Positions 35,901-43,439 of a DNA stretch of 64,000 nucleotides are shown here, one piece after another. Source of the stretch: Fimbriimonas sp. (GTDB lineage: Bacteria > Armatimonadota > Fimbriimonadia > Fimbriimonadales > Fimbriimonadaceae); NCBI GenBank assembly GCA_031292555.1, contig JARLGV010000101.1, positions 1-64,000 of the forward strand. The letters are read 5' to 3'. The position numbers were made by a program, and so were the translations under genes. Every line of letters starts with the position of its first letter. Position 1 is the stretch's first letter. The notes beneath the pieces are model-generated. The model did no database searches, was not told where the DNA came from, and saw only the letters and a list, made by a program, of their open reading frames with translations.

Positions 35901-37658
35901 GCCCGGGCGTGCCAAATAGTTCTCGGATTGGACGGTAAGGTCAAAGGCTCCTCGAGTGGCTCGGACGCTTCCTGACTCCGACACGTATTTGTGCGACTCG
36001 TCAGATGTGCTGACGTCAATGCTGAAGTCGAGATCGTTCATCGGAATCGCGGAGTCGTTGGGCTGGCGAGATTCAAATTCGACGATCGCCTGCCCCTTTG
36101 CGTCGGTCGTCACTTCAACCTGTTTGGAAAGGTCGCCGCCCCGGTATGCGTAAGAGCTTTCAGCTTCGTCGTCGTCCGCGTCATGTCTGAATGCGGCAGA
36201 CGCGTAGATATTCGCGTTCAGTTTCGCTCCGACGACCGGGCCCCCGTAATAGTAGGAGCACTGAACCGCAACCTGAATCTTGTCTCCGATGATATAGTTT
36301 GCCCTTAACGGCTTGATCTGGATGCTGAATTCGGGCTTTCGATACGAGACCATCGACACGGTCTGAGAACCCATTCCGCCGAATCCTGAAGCCTCGATGC
36401 GATAGCTTCCAGGCCCCGCTTCCTTGCTTGTAACGAAGCTTCCATGAAAGGCGCCATGGACCGATGCCTGGACCTCTAGTTTGGCCATTGGCTCGTCGTC
36501 GGTGTCCTTGACAACCAAGTGAATCGGGCCCGGCTTGGGTGGAAGGTACTTCTCACCGCTCCGACTCCTTACAATCCCCTTGAACTGGACGACATCGCCA
36601 GGGCGGTATACAGGCCGATCGGTATAGAGAACGATATTTGCGTCTCCGTCCCCGTTCGATTGTGCATTTGTGTAGACGCCGACAACAGCCACGGAACGCC
36701 CGACTGTAGCAAGAACGGCGGCTCTAGCGTCGTCGTTTGGTCCCGCCACCATGTACCTCGACTCTGCCAAGCCATCGACATTCGTCCTCGTAACGGCAAC
36801 CCCCGCTGACGTGGGGCGCGAATAGACCGTCGCATTCTGAACGGGTTGTCCAGACGTCAGGTCTGTAACGAAAGCCAAGAGGCGTCCCCGGGCCGTCTTG
36901 GTCACCAACGCGATGCTGCTGACATTGACATAGGTCGAGATGCTCGCATGGGCGCCCTTACACTTCACCCAGTAAAATCCGGGATTCAGCACCGGCAGGG
37001 ACAACGGGTCGACAAATGCTCCCTCGTAGTCCCGATTCTTGATTCCATGGCGAAAGTCGACTTCGCTGGACGAGAATCCTTTGAAGACAGGCGGCATGTC
37101 GCTGCCTTCTCCAATCCTCAAACCGTTGACCGCTCGTCCGAACATCCCAGATTTGAGCATCTGCTCAATGTCGATGCGATCCACCTGGACGTCGACAAAA
37201 GAGCCAACTCGAAAACCGTGCAATTCCAGTTTCGGCGCCTCTGACGGCATCCAGACCCTTTGGCTCGCATAGAGTTTCAGATATGGATCGTTAGGATCAA
37301 GACGCAATGTAGCGCGCGTTGGGCGTCCTTCCGTCACCGTAATCGTACGTGGCTTTTGAGTGTGCTCCGACGCCGAAACCGACAAATCGTAATCGCCAAC
37401 TTTGACGTTGCGAAAACGGAAATGCCCCTTCTTGTCGCAGGTAACGGAACGCTCCCGGGCGTTGTCGTCGTCATGGACGCTCAACATCACTTCGGCTTCT
37501 GCGAGTGGCTTGCCGGTCTCTGCAAGCAGCACCGTTCCCTCTAGTTGTCCGAAGGGGGTTTCCTGCGTTACTCCAAACGAGAAGGCAATAATGCAAAGCA
37601 CGAGACCGGCGACAAGAGCAAGGAATTGACCGATCTCAATGCCGAGGATTCGTCTCAC
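32967..37658 (-). CDS. Bacterial alpha-2-macroglobulin with intact thioester
   Basis: 1563 aa. An N-terminal membrane helix or uncleaved signal (about 8-29) is followed by a CarboxypepD_reg-like beta-sandwich (LEGTVLLAETGKPLAEAEV). Macroglobulin domains (MG2 at YTDRPVYRPGDVVQFKGIVR), a long bait-containing middle and the thioester domain with GCVEQT follow. Cys1089 and Gln1092 form the thioester that traps attacking proteases covalently. Start set at GTG 37658: GGAGG lies 4 bases upstream and the codon overlaps the stop of the preceding gene (GTGA). The usual partner PBP1C is absent from the window; VanW and a polytopic protein are the operon mates. No lipobox is seen, so it may be held by its N-terminal helix. 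Confidence 0.92.
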   Translation of the reverse strand: MRRILGIEIGQFLALVAGLVLCIIAFSFGVTQETPFGQLEGTVLLAETGKPLAEAEVMLSVHDDDNARERSVTCDKKGHFRFRNVKVGDYDLSVSASEHTQKPRTITVTEGRPTRATLRLDPNDPYLKLYASQRVWMPSEAPKLELHGFRVGSFVDVQVDRIDIEQMLKSGMFGRAVNGLRIGEGSDMPPVFKGFSSSEVDFRHGIKNRDYEGAFVDPLSLPVLNPGFYWVKCKGAHASISTYVNVSSIALVTKTARGRLLAFVTDLTSGQPVQNATVYSRPTSAGVAVTRTNVDGLAESRYMVAGPNDDARAAVLATVGRSVAVVGVYTNAQSNGDGDANIVLYTDRPVYRPGDVVQFKGIVRSRSGEKYLPPKPGPIHLVVKDTDDEPMAKLEVQASVHGAFHGSFVTSKEAGPGSYRIEASGFGGMGSQTVSMVSYRKPEFSIQIKPLRANYIIGDKIQVAVQCSYYYGGPVVGAKLNANIYASAAFRHDADDDEAESSYAYRGGDLSKQVEVTTDAKGQAIVEFESRQPNDSAIPMNDLDFSIDVSTSDESHKYVSESGSVRATRGAFDLTVQSENYLARPGQDIDLQVSTKTNTDDRLPVPNATVTIAVSKESWKDEKSVLRQLGTYTCRTGPDGIVHVPVRASTSGSILMVADSRDEGGHIIRSEDHVYVLGEAWNAEADQSRIDVTLDKRHYKAGDQARVMIRTISPGGSALVTVQTSTIIWKRVVALPGTTTLITLPVASEYSPNCFVSVAYVRKKKFYEANTRLSVDPEHHKLQISVQSGRATYLPGDTAKLTIRTRDPKGKPISADVSLGVVDESIYAIREDGFNILESFYPRRSNEVATTYSFAEVYLDGGDKGSPNVSIRRKFLDTAAWMPSVQTGLDGIANVTVTLPDNLTEWRATAVGVTDDTIVGKAIAKFNVRKDLMVRLEMPDYMVQGDRSQMNVIVTNDTGVDQSVHLNLVGTGIAIEGKSNQTVLVSKDKPTAVPFTLNTHDPGPAMLTAKAWIDGGANDGVEQGFQVFAHGIPEWQSQSDVMTQSKSFEVRLAPNTDRTTGRLKIDLSSTMTGALMNSLDGLVGFPYGCVEQTMSRFMPSVLVEKTVRELGIPKPALHSQIVKIAEDSMVRLGVMQHSDGGWGWWQNDKSDPFMTALVLDGLDRSRQAGYPTHKADTGKAIDWCIKRMKSKDWKNDSLRNRSYVVYALSRYGKSKEAVQAMEGLILRKADASVLATVALAANGLGPKYEAKRDAYLDRLVRTAHQSPKGAYWSDGDEEWGAEGTAICLTAFMAGRPSDPIVPRIVRYLMARRRFDMWDSTRDTSYVLVGLTAYMSRTKELAGGFDARVTVNGRLAGNVHLIPTSIDGAAKSFTIPVSEMQPGSNVVRIEMKGKGTCYSSLDLKATQIETPILPSNPVPGFHISRKYFVMETRKLEDGTLRLLPSRRPVTSATSGDTIRVELTIESTKPREFLLIEDPTPSNCRVTEREELDEGEEWTYWWDKIVVRDEKVCFFVRRLPEGKQTITYNMKAEGIGVSNALPTALSSMYDISLSAAGPETPMEVK

Positions 37659-39034
37659 AACGCCTCCTCTGCTCTGTCCCGGCGCGAGACCGCAACAATG
37701 CCGATGGCGGCCAGAATCATGGCGATCGTCCAAATGCCGAATGCATGCAACTTGGCCTGTCTAGTGAAGTCGATTGTCTCCCCGATCCAGTCCACCGCAA
37801 CTGAGTTGGTCGCCCCCGCCGCTATCGCCACCGCAAGCGGCAATGCGCTGGAAGCAGGACGAGTTGTAACGAGAAAGGCTCCCAAGCCAAGGCCGACCAC
37901 CACTCCCGAAGCACCCTTAGACCCGAGTACGACGATCGACAACGCAGGCAAGCAGATCAGGACGAATCCCCACAGTATCGATCCCACCGCTCGAGTCGCC
38001 GGTTTGGCGGGACGCCGTTCGATGAACCAGTCGAAGAACATCATCGGAATCATTCCGCCGACGACGATTCCAGTTACGCCGTAATGCTGCCCGATGTCTA
38101 GAGCCCGCGAGGTATCGGGCGACGCATCCCTAAGGACGCGATACATAAGCAGTCCGATTGTCGGTCCCATCGCGAGTATCGCGCGGTCGTTTCCCAGAAG
38201 CAGCAGAATGAAGGAGCCCTCCAGAACAGTGGCAGCGATGCCGAAACCGCGAAGCACCGAGAATCCGATCGTGGCCAGCGCCAACCAAGTGGCGGCAGCC
38301 AATCCGGTTCGTAACGGCGTTGCCGGAACATCTTTGGGCAGGAGCCAATTGGTCACAAGTGCGGCCAACGCAGGCATGCCGATTACGAGCCAGAGATTTG
38401 GCCCGATTGAAAGTCTGGAAACAAGATATCCGGCTGTTGCGGCGAGAACCGCGATTACGGGTGGCTCGACCTTTGCCATGGGCTTCGGAAGGAGCTTGCG
38501 GGCGCCAAGGAACAGGACGCCAGCGACAGAGAGCCCGATGCCCATGGCAACTCCAACTAGGGCCCGGCTCGTGGGTCCTTCGCTGTCCTTTCCCAGATAA
38601 TCCGTCATGGCGACGATGCCGCCGACGATGGCGGCCGCGGTCGGGCCCCGGAGTTCACCGAAGACGATTGCCCCAATGCCGACCGCAAATGCGTAGGCCA
38701 ATCCCACCTCTTGAAAGCTGTTTGCTCGAACGAGATGCGCGACACAGGATCCGGCGATCGCCAGCGCCAAACTTCCCCCAATTGCCAACCCACTGATTGC
38801 GACCGCGGCGATCGCCACGGTCCCACCAGCAACGAGGCTTGCGATCACTGCCCGCTGATCGTCGACTTGTCCGAATCTGATGGTGGCGTATCCTCCGAGT
38901 ACCAACAGGAAGACTAGAGCTGCAACAGACCGAAAGTTAGGAACGGCGAAGCGTTTCTGTCCTTCGGGGACTTCGCTCAAGACGATGCAAAGTGCGGCAA
39001 GCAGTAACGCAAGAATCGGTTGAATGGATGTCAT
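37655..39034 (-). CDS. Polytopic membrane protein of unknown function
   Basis: 459 aa, very hydrophobic, with about 12-14 predicted helices and short Gly/Ala-rich loops. No transporter signature that I recognise. A loop near residues 144-155 (DYLGKDSEGPTS) and one near 300-315 are the main polar segments. AGGGG lies 5 bases before the ATG. It is the first gene of the operon with alpha-2-macroglobulin and vanW; its stop overlaps the macroglobulin start codon. A role in the same envelope-protection function is inferred from that coupling only. Confidence 0.7.
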   Translation of the reverse strand: MTSIQPILALLLAALCIVLSEVPEGQKRFAVPNFRSVAALVFLLVLGGYATIRFGQVDDQRAVIASLVAGGTVAIAAVAISGLAIGGSLALAIAGSCVAHLVRANSFQEVGLAYAFAVGIGAIVFGELRGPTAAAIVGGIVAMTDYLGKDSEGPTSRALVGVAMGIGLSVAGVLFLGARKLLPKPMAKVEPPVIAVLAATAGYLVSRLSIGPNLWLVIGMPALAALVTNWLLPKDVPATPLRTGLAAATWLALATIGFSVLRGFGIAATVLEGSFILLLLGNDRAILAMGPTIGLLMYRVLRDASPDTSRALDIGQHYGVTGIVVGGMIPMMFFDWFIERRPAKPATRAVGSILWGFVLICLPALSIVVLGSKGASGVVVGLGLGAFLVTTRPASSALPLAVAIAAGATNSVAVDWIGETIDFTRQAKLHAFGIWTIAMILAAIGIVAVSRRDRAEEAL

Positions 39035-39318
39035 TTGGCCCCTTCGGTCACCGCGCCCCGACGGGGGAACGTTTCAGGGCTAGGTTTCACTAAATGGACG
39101 GGTAAGTCCTTTCCGCGTATCTTGCTATTTTGCGATTTTTTTCGACACGGTTGACAACGCTTAACCGTGAAAACAGTGTTTGGGATATAGAATCACTAAC
39201 TTGGCGCAATCCTGGAAAGCCGTGATATTGTAAGGTGGCTAGCGTGGGCTCGGACCGGTAGCCGGGAGTCGAGCTTGACGGGTGGAAAGGGGCGAGTAGA
39301 TACGGGAGGACAAACGAA
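39035..39318. other. Divergent intergenic region with inverted repeat and structured leader
   Basis: Contains a 7-bp inverted repeat cacggtt (39146-39152) and aaccgtg (39163-39169), which could be an operator. A promoter candidate TTGGCG (39201-39206) and TATTGT (39226-39231) has a long 19-base spacer. The leader before the rightward gene can form ggcta/tagcc (39237-39241 with 39259-39263) or, instead, gctcg/cgagc (39248-39252 with 39270-39274) around ccgg-tag-ccgg. GGGAGG lies 9 bases before the ATG at 39319. No coding frame of note. Confidence 0.45.
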
Positions 39319-40017
39319 ATGGGAGAGGAGTTGCCTTACTCAGTCACTGCCGATGAACCAACTGGCGCCGACAAGGCTAAGCCGACTCTTGAACGAACGA
39401 TCGCATTTGCCTCTCTCTTGGTCGCAGTGTTCTTGGCGATCCTTCTGGCGGCCCGGGAGTGCCTAGCACACACGACGAACGCCACCTTTGCCACGTTGAT
39501 TGCCGGGGCGACCTTGGTCGTCCTCGTCGCAACCGCCATAGCTCGACCCCATCAAGATGAACACTTTGCCCCGAAATGGGGATTGATTACGTACCCAATC
39601 ATCCTTGGTGCAGCCGCCTTTGTCTTCATTTCGGCTTCATGGACTTCCCAAGAAAGCCTTGAGCTCTCGCCTGCCCTATTGCCAGGTCTAGGACTATTTG
39701 TTAGCCTCGTCGCCCCGTTCGTCGTACCGAATCAGATGGCTTTCGGTCTGGGTGGAATTGCTCCGAAGTGTTTCTTGATGTCGGCCGCAATGCACTACAC
39801 GGCGAATACGGACTGGGGCATTTTTGCCTCGAACAACTTGATCAGTCCGCAGACGGCGATCTGCTCGATGGTCTTGTTTACCGCGTTAACGAGTACCATC
39901 TTTATGGCGTTCAAACTGAAGTTGCCAAGCTGGATCATGATTCTGATTGCCGCTGTTATTACATTCCCTTGTATTCACAAGATTGAGGCGCCATTGGTCG
40001 TCTTTCACATTCTCTAG
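39319..40017 (+). CDS. Small polytopic membrane protein, unknown
   Basis: 232 aa with an acidic N-terminal tail of about 25 residues and roughly seven predicted helices (for example [20 protein letters not shown] and [16 protein letters not shown]). I recognise no family. A strong GGGAGG ribosome site supports the ATG. The aldolase gene follows after 44 bases, with a TACAAT hexamer in the gap, so it may or may not share a transcript with the aldolase. Function not assignable. Confidence 0.65.
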   Translation: MGEELPYSVTADEPTGADKAKPTLERTIAFASLLVAVFLAILLAARECLAHTTNATFATLIAGATLVVLVATAIARPHQDEHFAPKWGLITYPIILGAAAFVFISASWTSQESLELSPALLPGLGLFVSLVAPFVVPNQMAFGLGGIAPKCFLMSAAMHYTANTDWGIFASNNLISPQTAICSMVLFTALTSTIFMAFKLKLPSWIMILIAAVITFPCIHKIEAPLVVFHIL

Positions 40018-40018
40018 G

Positions 40019-40024
40019 TACAAT
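40019..40024 (+). promoter_or_regulatory. -10 element (TACAAT) before the aldolase gene
   Basis: TACAAT begins one base after the stop codon of the membrane-protein gene. A TTGGTC lies upstream at 39994-39999 with a 19-base spacer, which is long. Transcription would start near 40031 and give a leader that includes the AAGGAG used by the aldolase TTG start. Confidence 0.4.
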
Positions 40025-40061
40025 TAAGACTCAGGGAAGAATATCAAGGAGAAACGGCGAA

Positions 40062-41126
40062 TTGACCACAGCACAAATTCAACAGCTATTGGGACAGGAT
40101 GAGTCCCTATTGACCCACGTCAGCACCACGATTCCGAAGCAAAGCCTTCACCTCCCGGGTCCTGATTTCTTGGATCGCATCTTCATTCCAACGGACCGAA
40201 ATTCGCAGGTCTTGCGATCTCTTCAGGCCTTGTACGGCCACGGCCGATTGGCTAATACCGGCTATCTCAGCATTCTCCCAGTCGACCAGGGAATTGAGCA
40301 TAGCGCGGGCGCCAGCTTCGCACCCAATCCCGAATACTTCGATCCGGAGAACATCGTCAAGTTGGCGATCGAGGGCGGATGCAACGCTGTCGCTTCCACA
40401 TTAGGGGTGTTGGGAGCGGTGAGCCGCAAGTTTGCCCACAAGATTCCTTTCATCGTGAAGATCAACCACAACGAACTTCTCACCTATCCGAACAAGTTCG
40501 ACCAAGTGATGTTCGCGAGCATCGAACAGGCATGGAACATGGGCGCAGTCGCGGTTGGAGCTACGATCTACTACGGCAGCGACGAGAGCACTCGGCAGAT
40601 TCAAGAGGTCACGCAGGCCTTCGAAGCGGCGCATGAGCTTGGATTGGCTACGATTCTTTGGTGCTACCTCCGCAATCCAGCCTTCAAGAAGGACAAGGAC
40701 TACCACACCTCGGCCGACTTGACCGGACAGGCTAATCACCTCGGCGCAACGATTCAAGCCGACATTCTCAAGCAGAAGCTGCCCGAGAACAACGGCGGAT
40801 ACAAGGCGCTCAAAGGCGAGAAGGGCGACTACGGCAAGACTGACGAGCGCGTCTATACGAAGCTCACGAGTGAGAATCCGATCGACCTTTGCCGCTACCA
40901 GGTTGCGAACGGCTACATGGGTCGCATCGGCCTGATTAACAGCGGTGGCGCCTCCGGTAAAAACGATCTTGCCGAAGCAGTGAAGACGGCAGTTATCAAC
41001 AAACGAGCGGGCGGAACCGGTCTGATCAGCGGTCGCAAAGCGTTCCAGAAGCCGATGGGCGAAGGCGCCGAGCTGCTGAACTCGATCCAAGACGTCTATC
41101 TGGACGCGAACGTAACGATCGCGTAA
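40062..41126 (+). CDS. fbaB: Class I fructose-bisphosphate aldolase (FbaB/DhnA type)
   Basis: 354 aa, close in length to E. coli FbaB. The conserved [20 protein letters not shown] (about 71-90), the [19 protein letters not shown] segment and [11 protein letters not shown] with the phosphate-binding glycines are characteristic. The enzyme cleaves fructose 1,6-bisphosphate through a Schiff-base lysine in the cytoplasm and does not need zinc. It starts with TTG; AAGGAG lies about 10 bases upstream and no ATG nearby fits. The S1-domain gene follows only 4 bases later, so both are on one transcript. Confidence 0.93.
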   Translation: MTTAQIQQLLGQDESLLTHVSTTIPKQSLHLPGPDFLDRIFIPTDRNSQVLRSLQALYGHGRLANTGYLSILPVDQGIEHSAGASFAPNPEYFDPENIVKLAIEGGCNAVASTLGVLGAVSRKFAHKIPFIVKINHNELLTYPNKFDQVMFASIEQAWNMGAVAVGATIYYGSDESTRQIQEVTQAFEAAHELGLATILWCYLRNPAFKKDKDYHTSADLTGQANHLGATIQADILKQKLPENNGGYKALKGEKGDYGKTDERVYTKLTSENPIDLCRYQVANGYMGRIGLINSGGASGKNDLAEAVKTAVINKRAGGTGLISGRKAFQKPMGEGAELLNSIQDVYLDANVTIA

Positions 41127-41130
41127 TCGG

Positions 41131-41964
41131 ATGATCCAAATTGGAAGCTACAACCGGCTCGAAATCGTCAGAAAGGTCGACTTCGGCGTTTATCTGAGCG
41201 ATGGCGAATCGGATGTATTGCTACCAATCCGTCAGGTTCCTCCGAAAGCTGGGCAAGGGACTATCCTCGACCTGTTCGTCTACACGGACTCCGAGGATAG
41301 GCCCATTGCGACAACCCACAGACCCTTTGCGGTCGCGGGAGAGTTTGCCCTTATGCGCATTGTCAGCTTGAGCGCGATCGGCGCCTTTGCCGATTGGGGC
41401 ATTCCAAAGGATCTACTAATTCCTCTCTCCGAGCAGCGGCAGCCGCTCGTCGAAGGGCGCAGCTATGTCGTTCGCGTCGTGCTCGACATCCTGACCGATC
41501 GTGTCATCGGGAGCACGAAGCTCTCCAAGTATCTGGATCCAGACACCTCCAAACTGAAGGAGGGGCAACAAGTCGAGGCGCTGATTATCCATCGGATGGA
41601 GCATTCGACAATGGCCATTATTGATGGCCGATTCTCGGCTGCGTTTTTCCCCGACGAGATCCATCGTCCGCTTAAGGTTGGCGAGAAGACGCCCGCCTTC
41701 GTCAAGAAGATCCGGGAGGATGGCAAGATTTCGCTTTCGTTGACTCCGGTTGGATACCAAGCGGTAGCCGAGCGTGCGCCGGATATTATACGCATGCTTG
41801 AAAAGGAGGGAGGATTTCTGCCCTTTAGCGATAGTTCAAGCCCTGAGGAGATTAGAAAGGTCTTCGGGATGAGCAAAGGCAGTTTCAAGAAGCTGTTGGG
41901 GAAGCTCCTCAAGGAAGATCGGATCGAGATAAGCTTCCACGGCATTCGGCTGAAGAGGCGATAG
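41131..41964 (+). CDS. cvfB: CvfB-like S1 RNA-binding protein
   Basis: 277 aa. The layout is that of CvfB/YitL. Three S1-type OB folds occupy most of the protein: the first begins IGSYNRLEIVRKVDFGVYLS, the second spans ALMRIVSLSAIGAFADWGIPKDLLIP, and the third covers about 150-205. A winged-helix end follows (PEEIRKVFGMSKGSFKKLLG, about 232-252). Such proteins bind RNA and affect expression of surface and virulence factors in Gram-positive bacteria; the role here is unknown. It starts 4 bases after the aldolase stop, so coupled synthesis is likely. Confidence 0.85.
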   Translation: MIQIGSYNRLEIVRKVDFGVYLSDGESDVLLPIRQVPPKAGQGTILDLFVYTDSEDRPIATTHRPFAVAGEFALMRIVSLSAIGAFADWGIPKDLLIPLSEQRQPLVEGRSYVVRVVLDILTDRVIGSTKLSKYLDPDTSKLKEGQQVEALIIHRMEHSTMAIIDGRFSAAFFPDEIHRPLKVGEKTPAFVKKIREDGKISLSLTPVGYQAVAERAPDIIRMLEKEGGFLPFSDSSSPEEIRKVFGMSKGSFKKLLGKLLKEDRIEISFHGIRLKRR

Positions 41965-42034
41965 CAGGTCTCGACTCGATCTTCCGAATACACGTGCGAT
42001 GCGCTTGTCCCTTCGACGGCGCGTATCGAATAGG

Positions 42035-42397
42035 ATGGTGAGGATGGATCCAAGTTATCGCAGTCGATTCCTCTCCTATATCGGATTAGCGGTTGTATGC
42101 GTCTTTGCCGCGATTCCCCTGCAAAGTGCGTCGCACGTTATGTCGGATGCGCTTGTTCTGGGCTCGGGACTTCTTTTTGTAGGAGCGATCGTAGTGGGGG
42201 TCAAGGGAAGGCTGTCTCGATACGATCTTTCCGAACTCGAGAAGTTCGATGCAAGTGAGCGGCAACTAAGGAGTGAACCGGGTGTTCCGGGCGAATTCGA
42301 TAGCGCTTATTGCATGGTTTGCGGGGAAGCCTACGATATGCGTTTGGCCTATTGTCCAAGGTGCAAGTCGCCACAGGGCGGAGCGCCATGCGGCTAG
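42035..42397 (+). CDS. Small membrane protein with C-terminal zinc ribbon
   Basis: 120 aa. Two predicted helices (about 12-29 and 37-56) are followed by a cytoplasmic tail that ends in a CMVCGEAYDMRLAYCPRC zinc-ribbon pattern (two CxxC pairs) and a further Cys near the end. No family recognised. Starts at ATG 42035 or the in-frame ATG 42044, the latter directly preceded by GTGAGG; the difference is three residues. It stands alone between the CvfB-like and lipoprotein genes. Confidence 0.6.
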   Translation: MVRMDPSYRSRFLSYIGLAVVCVFAAIPLQSASHVMSDALVLGSGLLFVGAIVVGVKGRLSRYDLSELEKFDASERQLRSEPGVPGEFDSAYCMVCGEAYDMRLAYCPRCKSPQGGAPCG

Positions 42398-42507
42398 GCC
42401 GGGCTCAGAACGGAACGTATCGGGAATTCGTTAAAATGATGCCAGAAAGTGAGACTTTTCCTGAGATAGGTCAGTCTCTCCTAGGGAAACGGAGTACAAG
42501 TAAGACA

Positions 42508-43323
42508 ATGATAAAAAGGATTCTTGCAGGCACAATCGGAGCGCTCGTACTGGTCGGCTGCGGCGGGTCGAGTAACTCGGGCACCGCGTTTGTCTATGGC
42601 GTAAACGCCGATCCCAACGTTGGCAACGTGTCGATTTTGGCAAACGGCAGCACTGTTTTGAGCGGCGCCTCCTACGCTTCGAGCTCTTCGTCCTTCGTTA
42701 ATATCAGCAGCGGGGCGAATGCGGCCGTGTATGTCACGAACTCGACGGGTCAGCAGTTGGCAGGTACGACTTACCTGTCTGGGTTTACTACCGGGAATTA
42801 CTACAACATCTACGCATACGGTAGCTCGAGCAATCAGTCCATCGCGATTCTTCCTGTCGATGTTTCGCTTCCAATAAATCCTACGGATCCTGGGGGCACT
42901 TATGGGCGCATTATGTTCACCAACACGTCGGTGTATCAGCCTTCCGTCGATGTCTATGTCACGACGCAGTCTTCGGTCGCCGGGCTCACGCCAACAGTAA
43001 GCGGACTGACCGCTTTCAATTCCGGCTTTACGACCGAGAAAAATAACATCGCACCGAATACCTACAATGTGATTTTCACGACGGCAGGTACGCAAAATGT
43101 CATCGCCACTGTTTCGGGACTAAACGTGTCTACCGTCACATCGGGCTCGGGTGAGAATCTGATCAGCGTCGTTGGTATCACCGACGCCCAAGGAACCACC
43201 ACTCCTGCCCTACAGCAGGCTTTGACGCCGATCATATTCCAGCCGGTTAGCGGGGCCATTGCCCCGTCAGCCAACGTAAGGCCGATGATCATCAAAGGCT
43301 CCAAGCCGGTCGCTCCTAAATAG
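42508..43323 (+). CDS. DUF4397-type lipoprotein
   Basis: 271 aa. The signal peptide ends in a lipobox, LVLVGCGGSS (Cys18), so the protein should be lipid-anchored in the envelope. The rest consists of Ser/Thr/Gly-rich beta strands with YVTNSTGQQLAGTTYLSGFT and YNIYAYGSS, typical of DUF4397 (two copies, about 30-110 and 125-215). These domains are found in many secreted proteins without a known activity. ATG 42508 is chosen for the signal peptide. TACAAG ends 7 bases before it, and GGAG lies 13 bases upstream. A terminator-like hairpin follows the gene. Confidence 0.78.
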   Translation: MIKRILAGTIGALVLVGCGGSSNSGTAFVYGVNADPNVGNVSILANGSTVLSGASYASSSSSFVNISSGANAAVYVTNSTGQQLAGTTYLSGFTTGNYYNIYAYGSSSNQSIAILPVDVSLPINPTDPGGTYGRIMFTNTSVYQPSVDVYVTTQSSVAGLTPTVSGLTAFNSGFTTEKNNIAPNTYNVIFTTAGTQNVIATVSGLNVSTVTSGSGENLISVVGITDAQGTTTPALQQALTPIIFQPVSGAIAPSANVRPMIIKGSKPVAPK

Positions 43324-43365
43324 GGCAATCATTTTGATCGCGGGTGGATCTCTCCGGAGGTCGAT

Positions 43366-43395
43366 AGGGGCAGAAACTGAAAGGTGGCTGCCCCT
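43366..43395 (+). terminator. Terminator-like hairpin after the DUF4397 lipoprotein
   Basis: aggggcag (43366-43373) pairs with ctgcccct (43388-43395), an 8-bp stem with a 14-base loop, 43 bases past the stop. The bases after it (CTCTCATT) are only partly T. It separates the lipoprotein gene from the GH95 gene. Confidence 0.45.
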
Positions 43396-43439
43396 CTCTC
43401 ATTGCCAAAGCTCGTGCCCTCTCCGGGCCATAATGGCAC

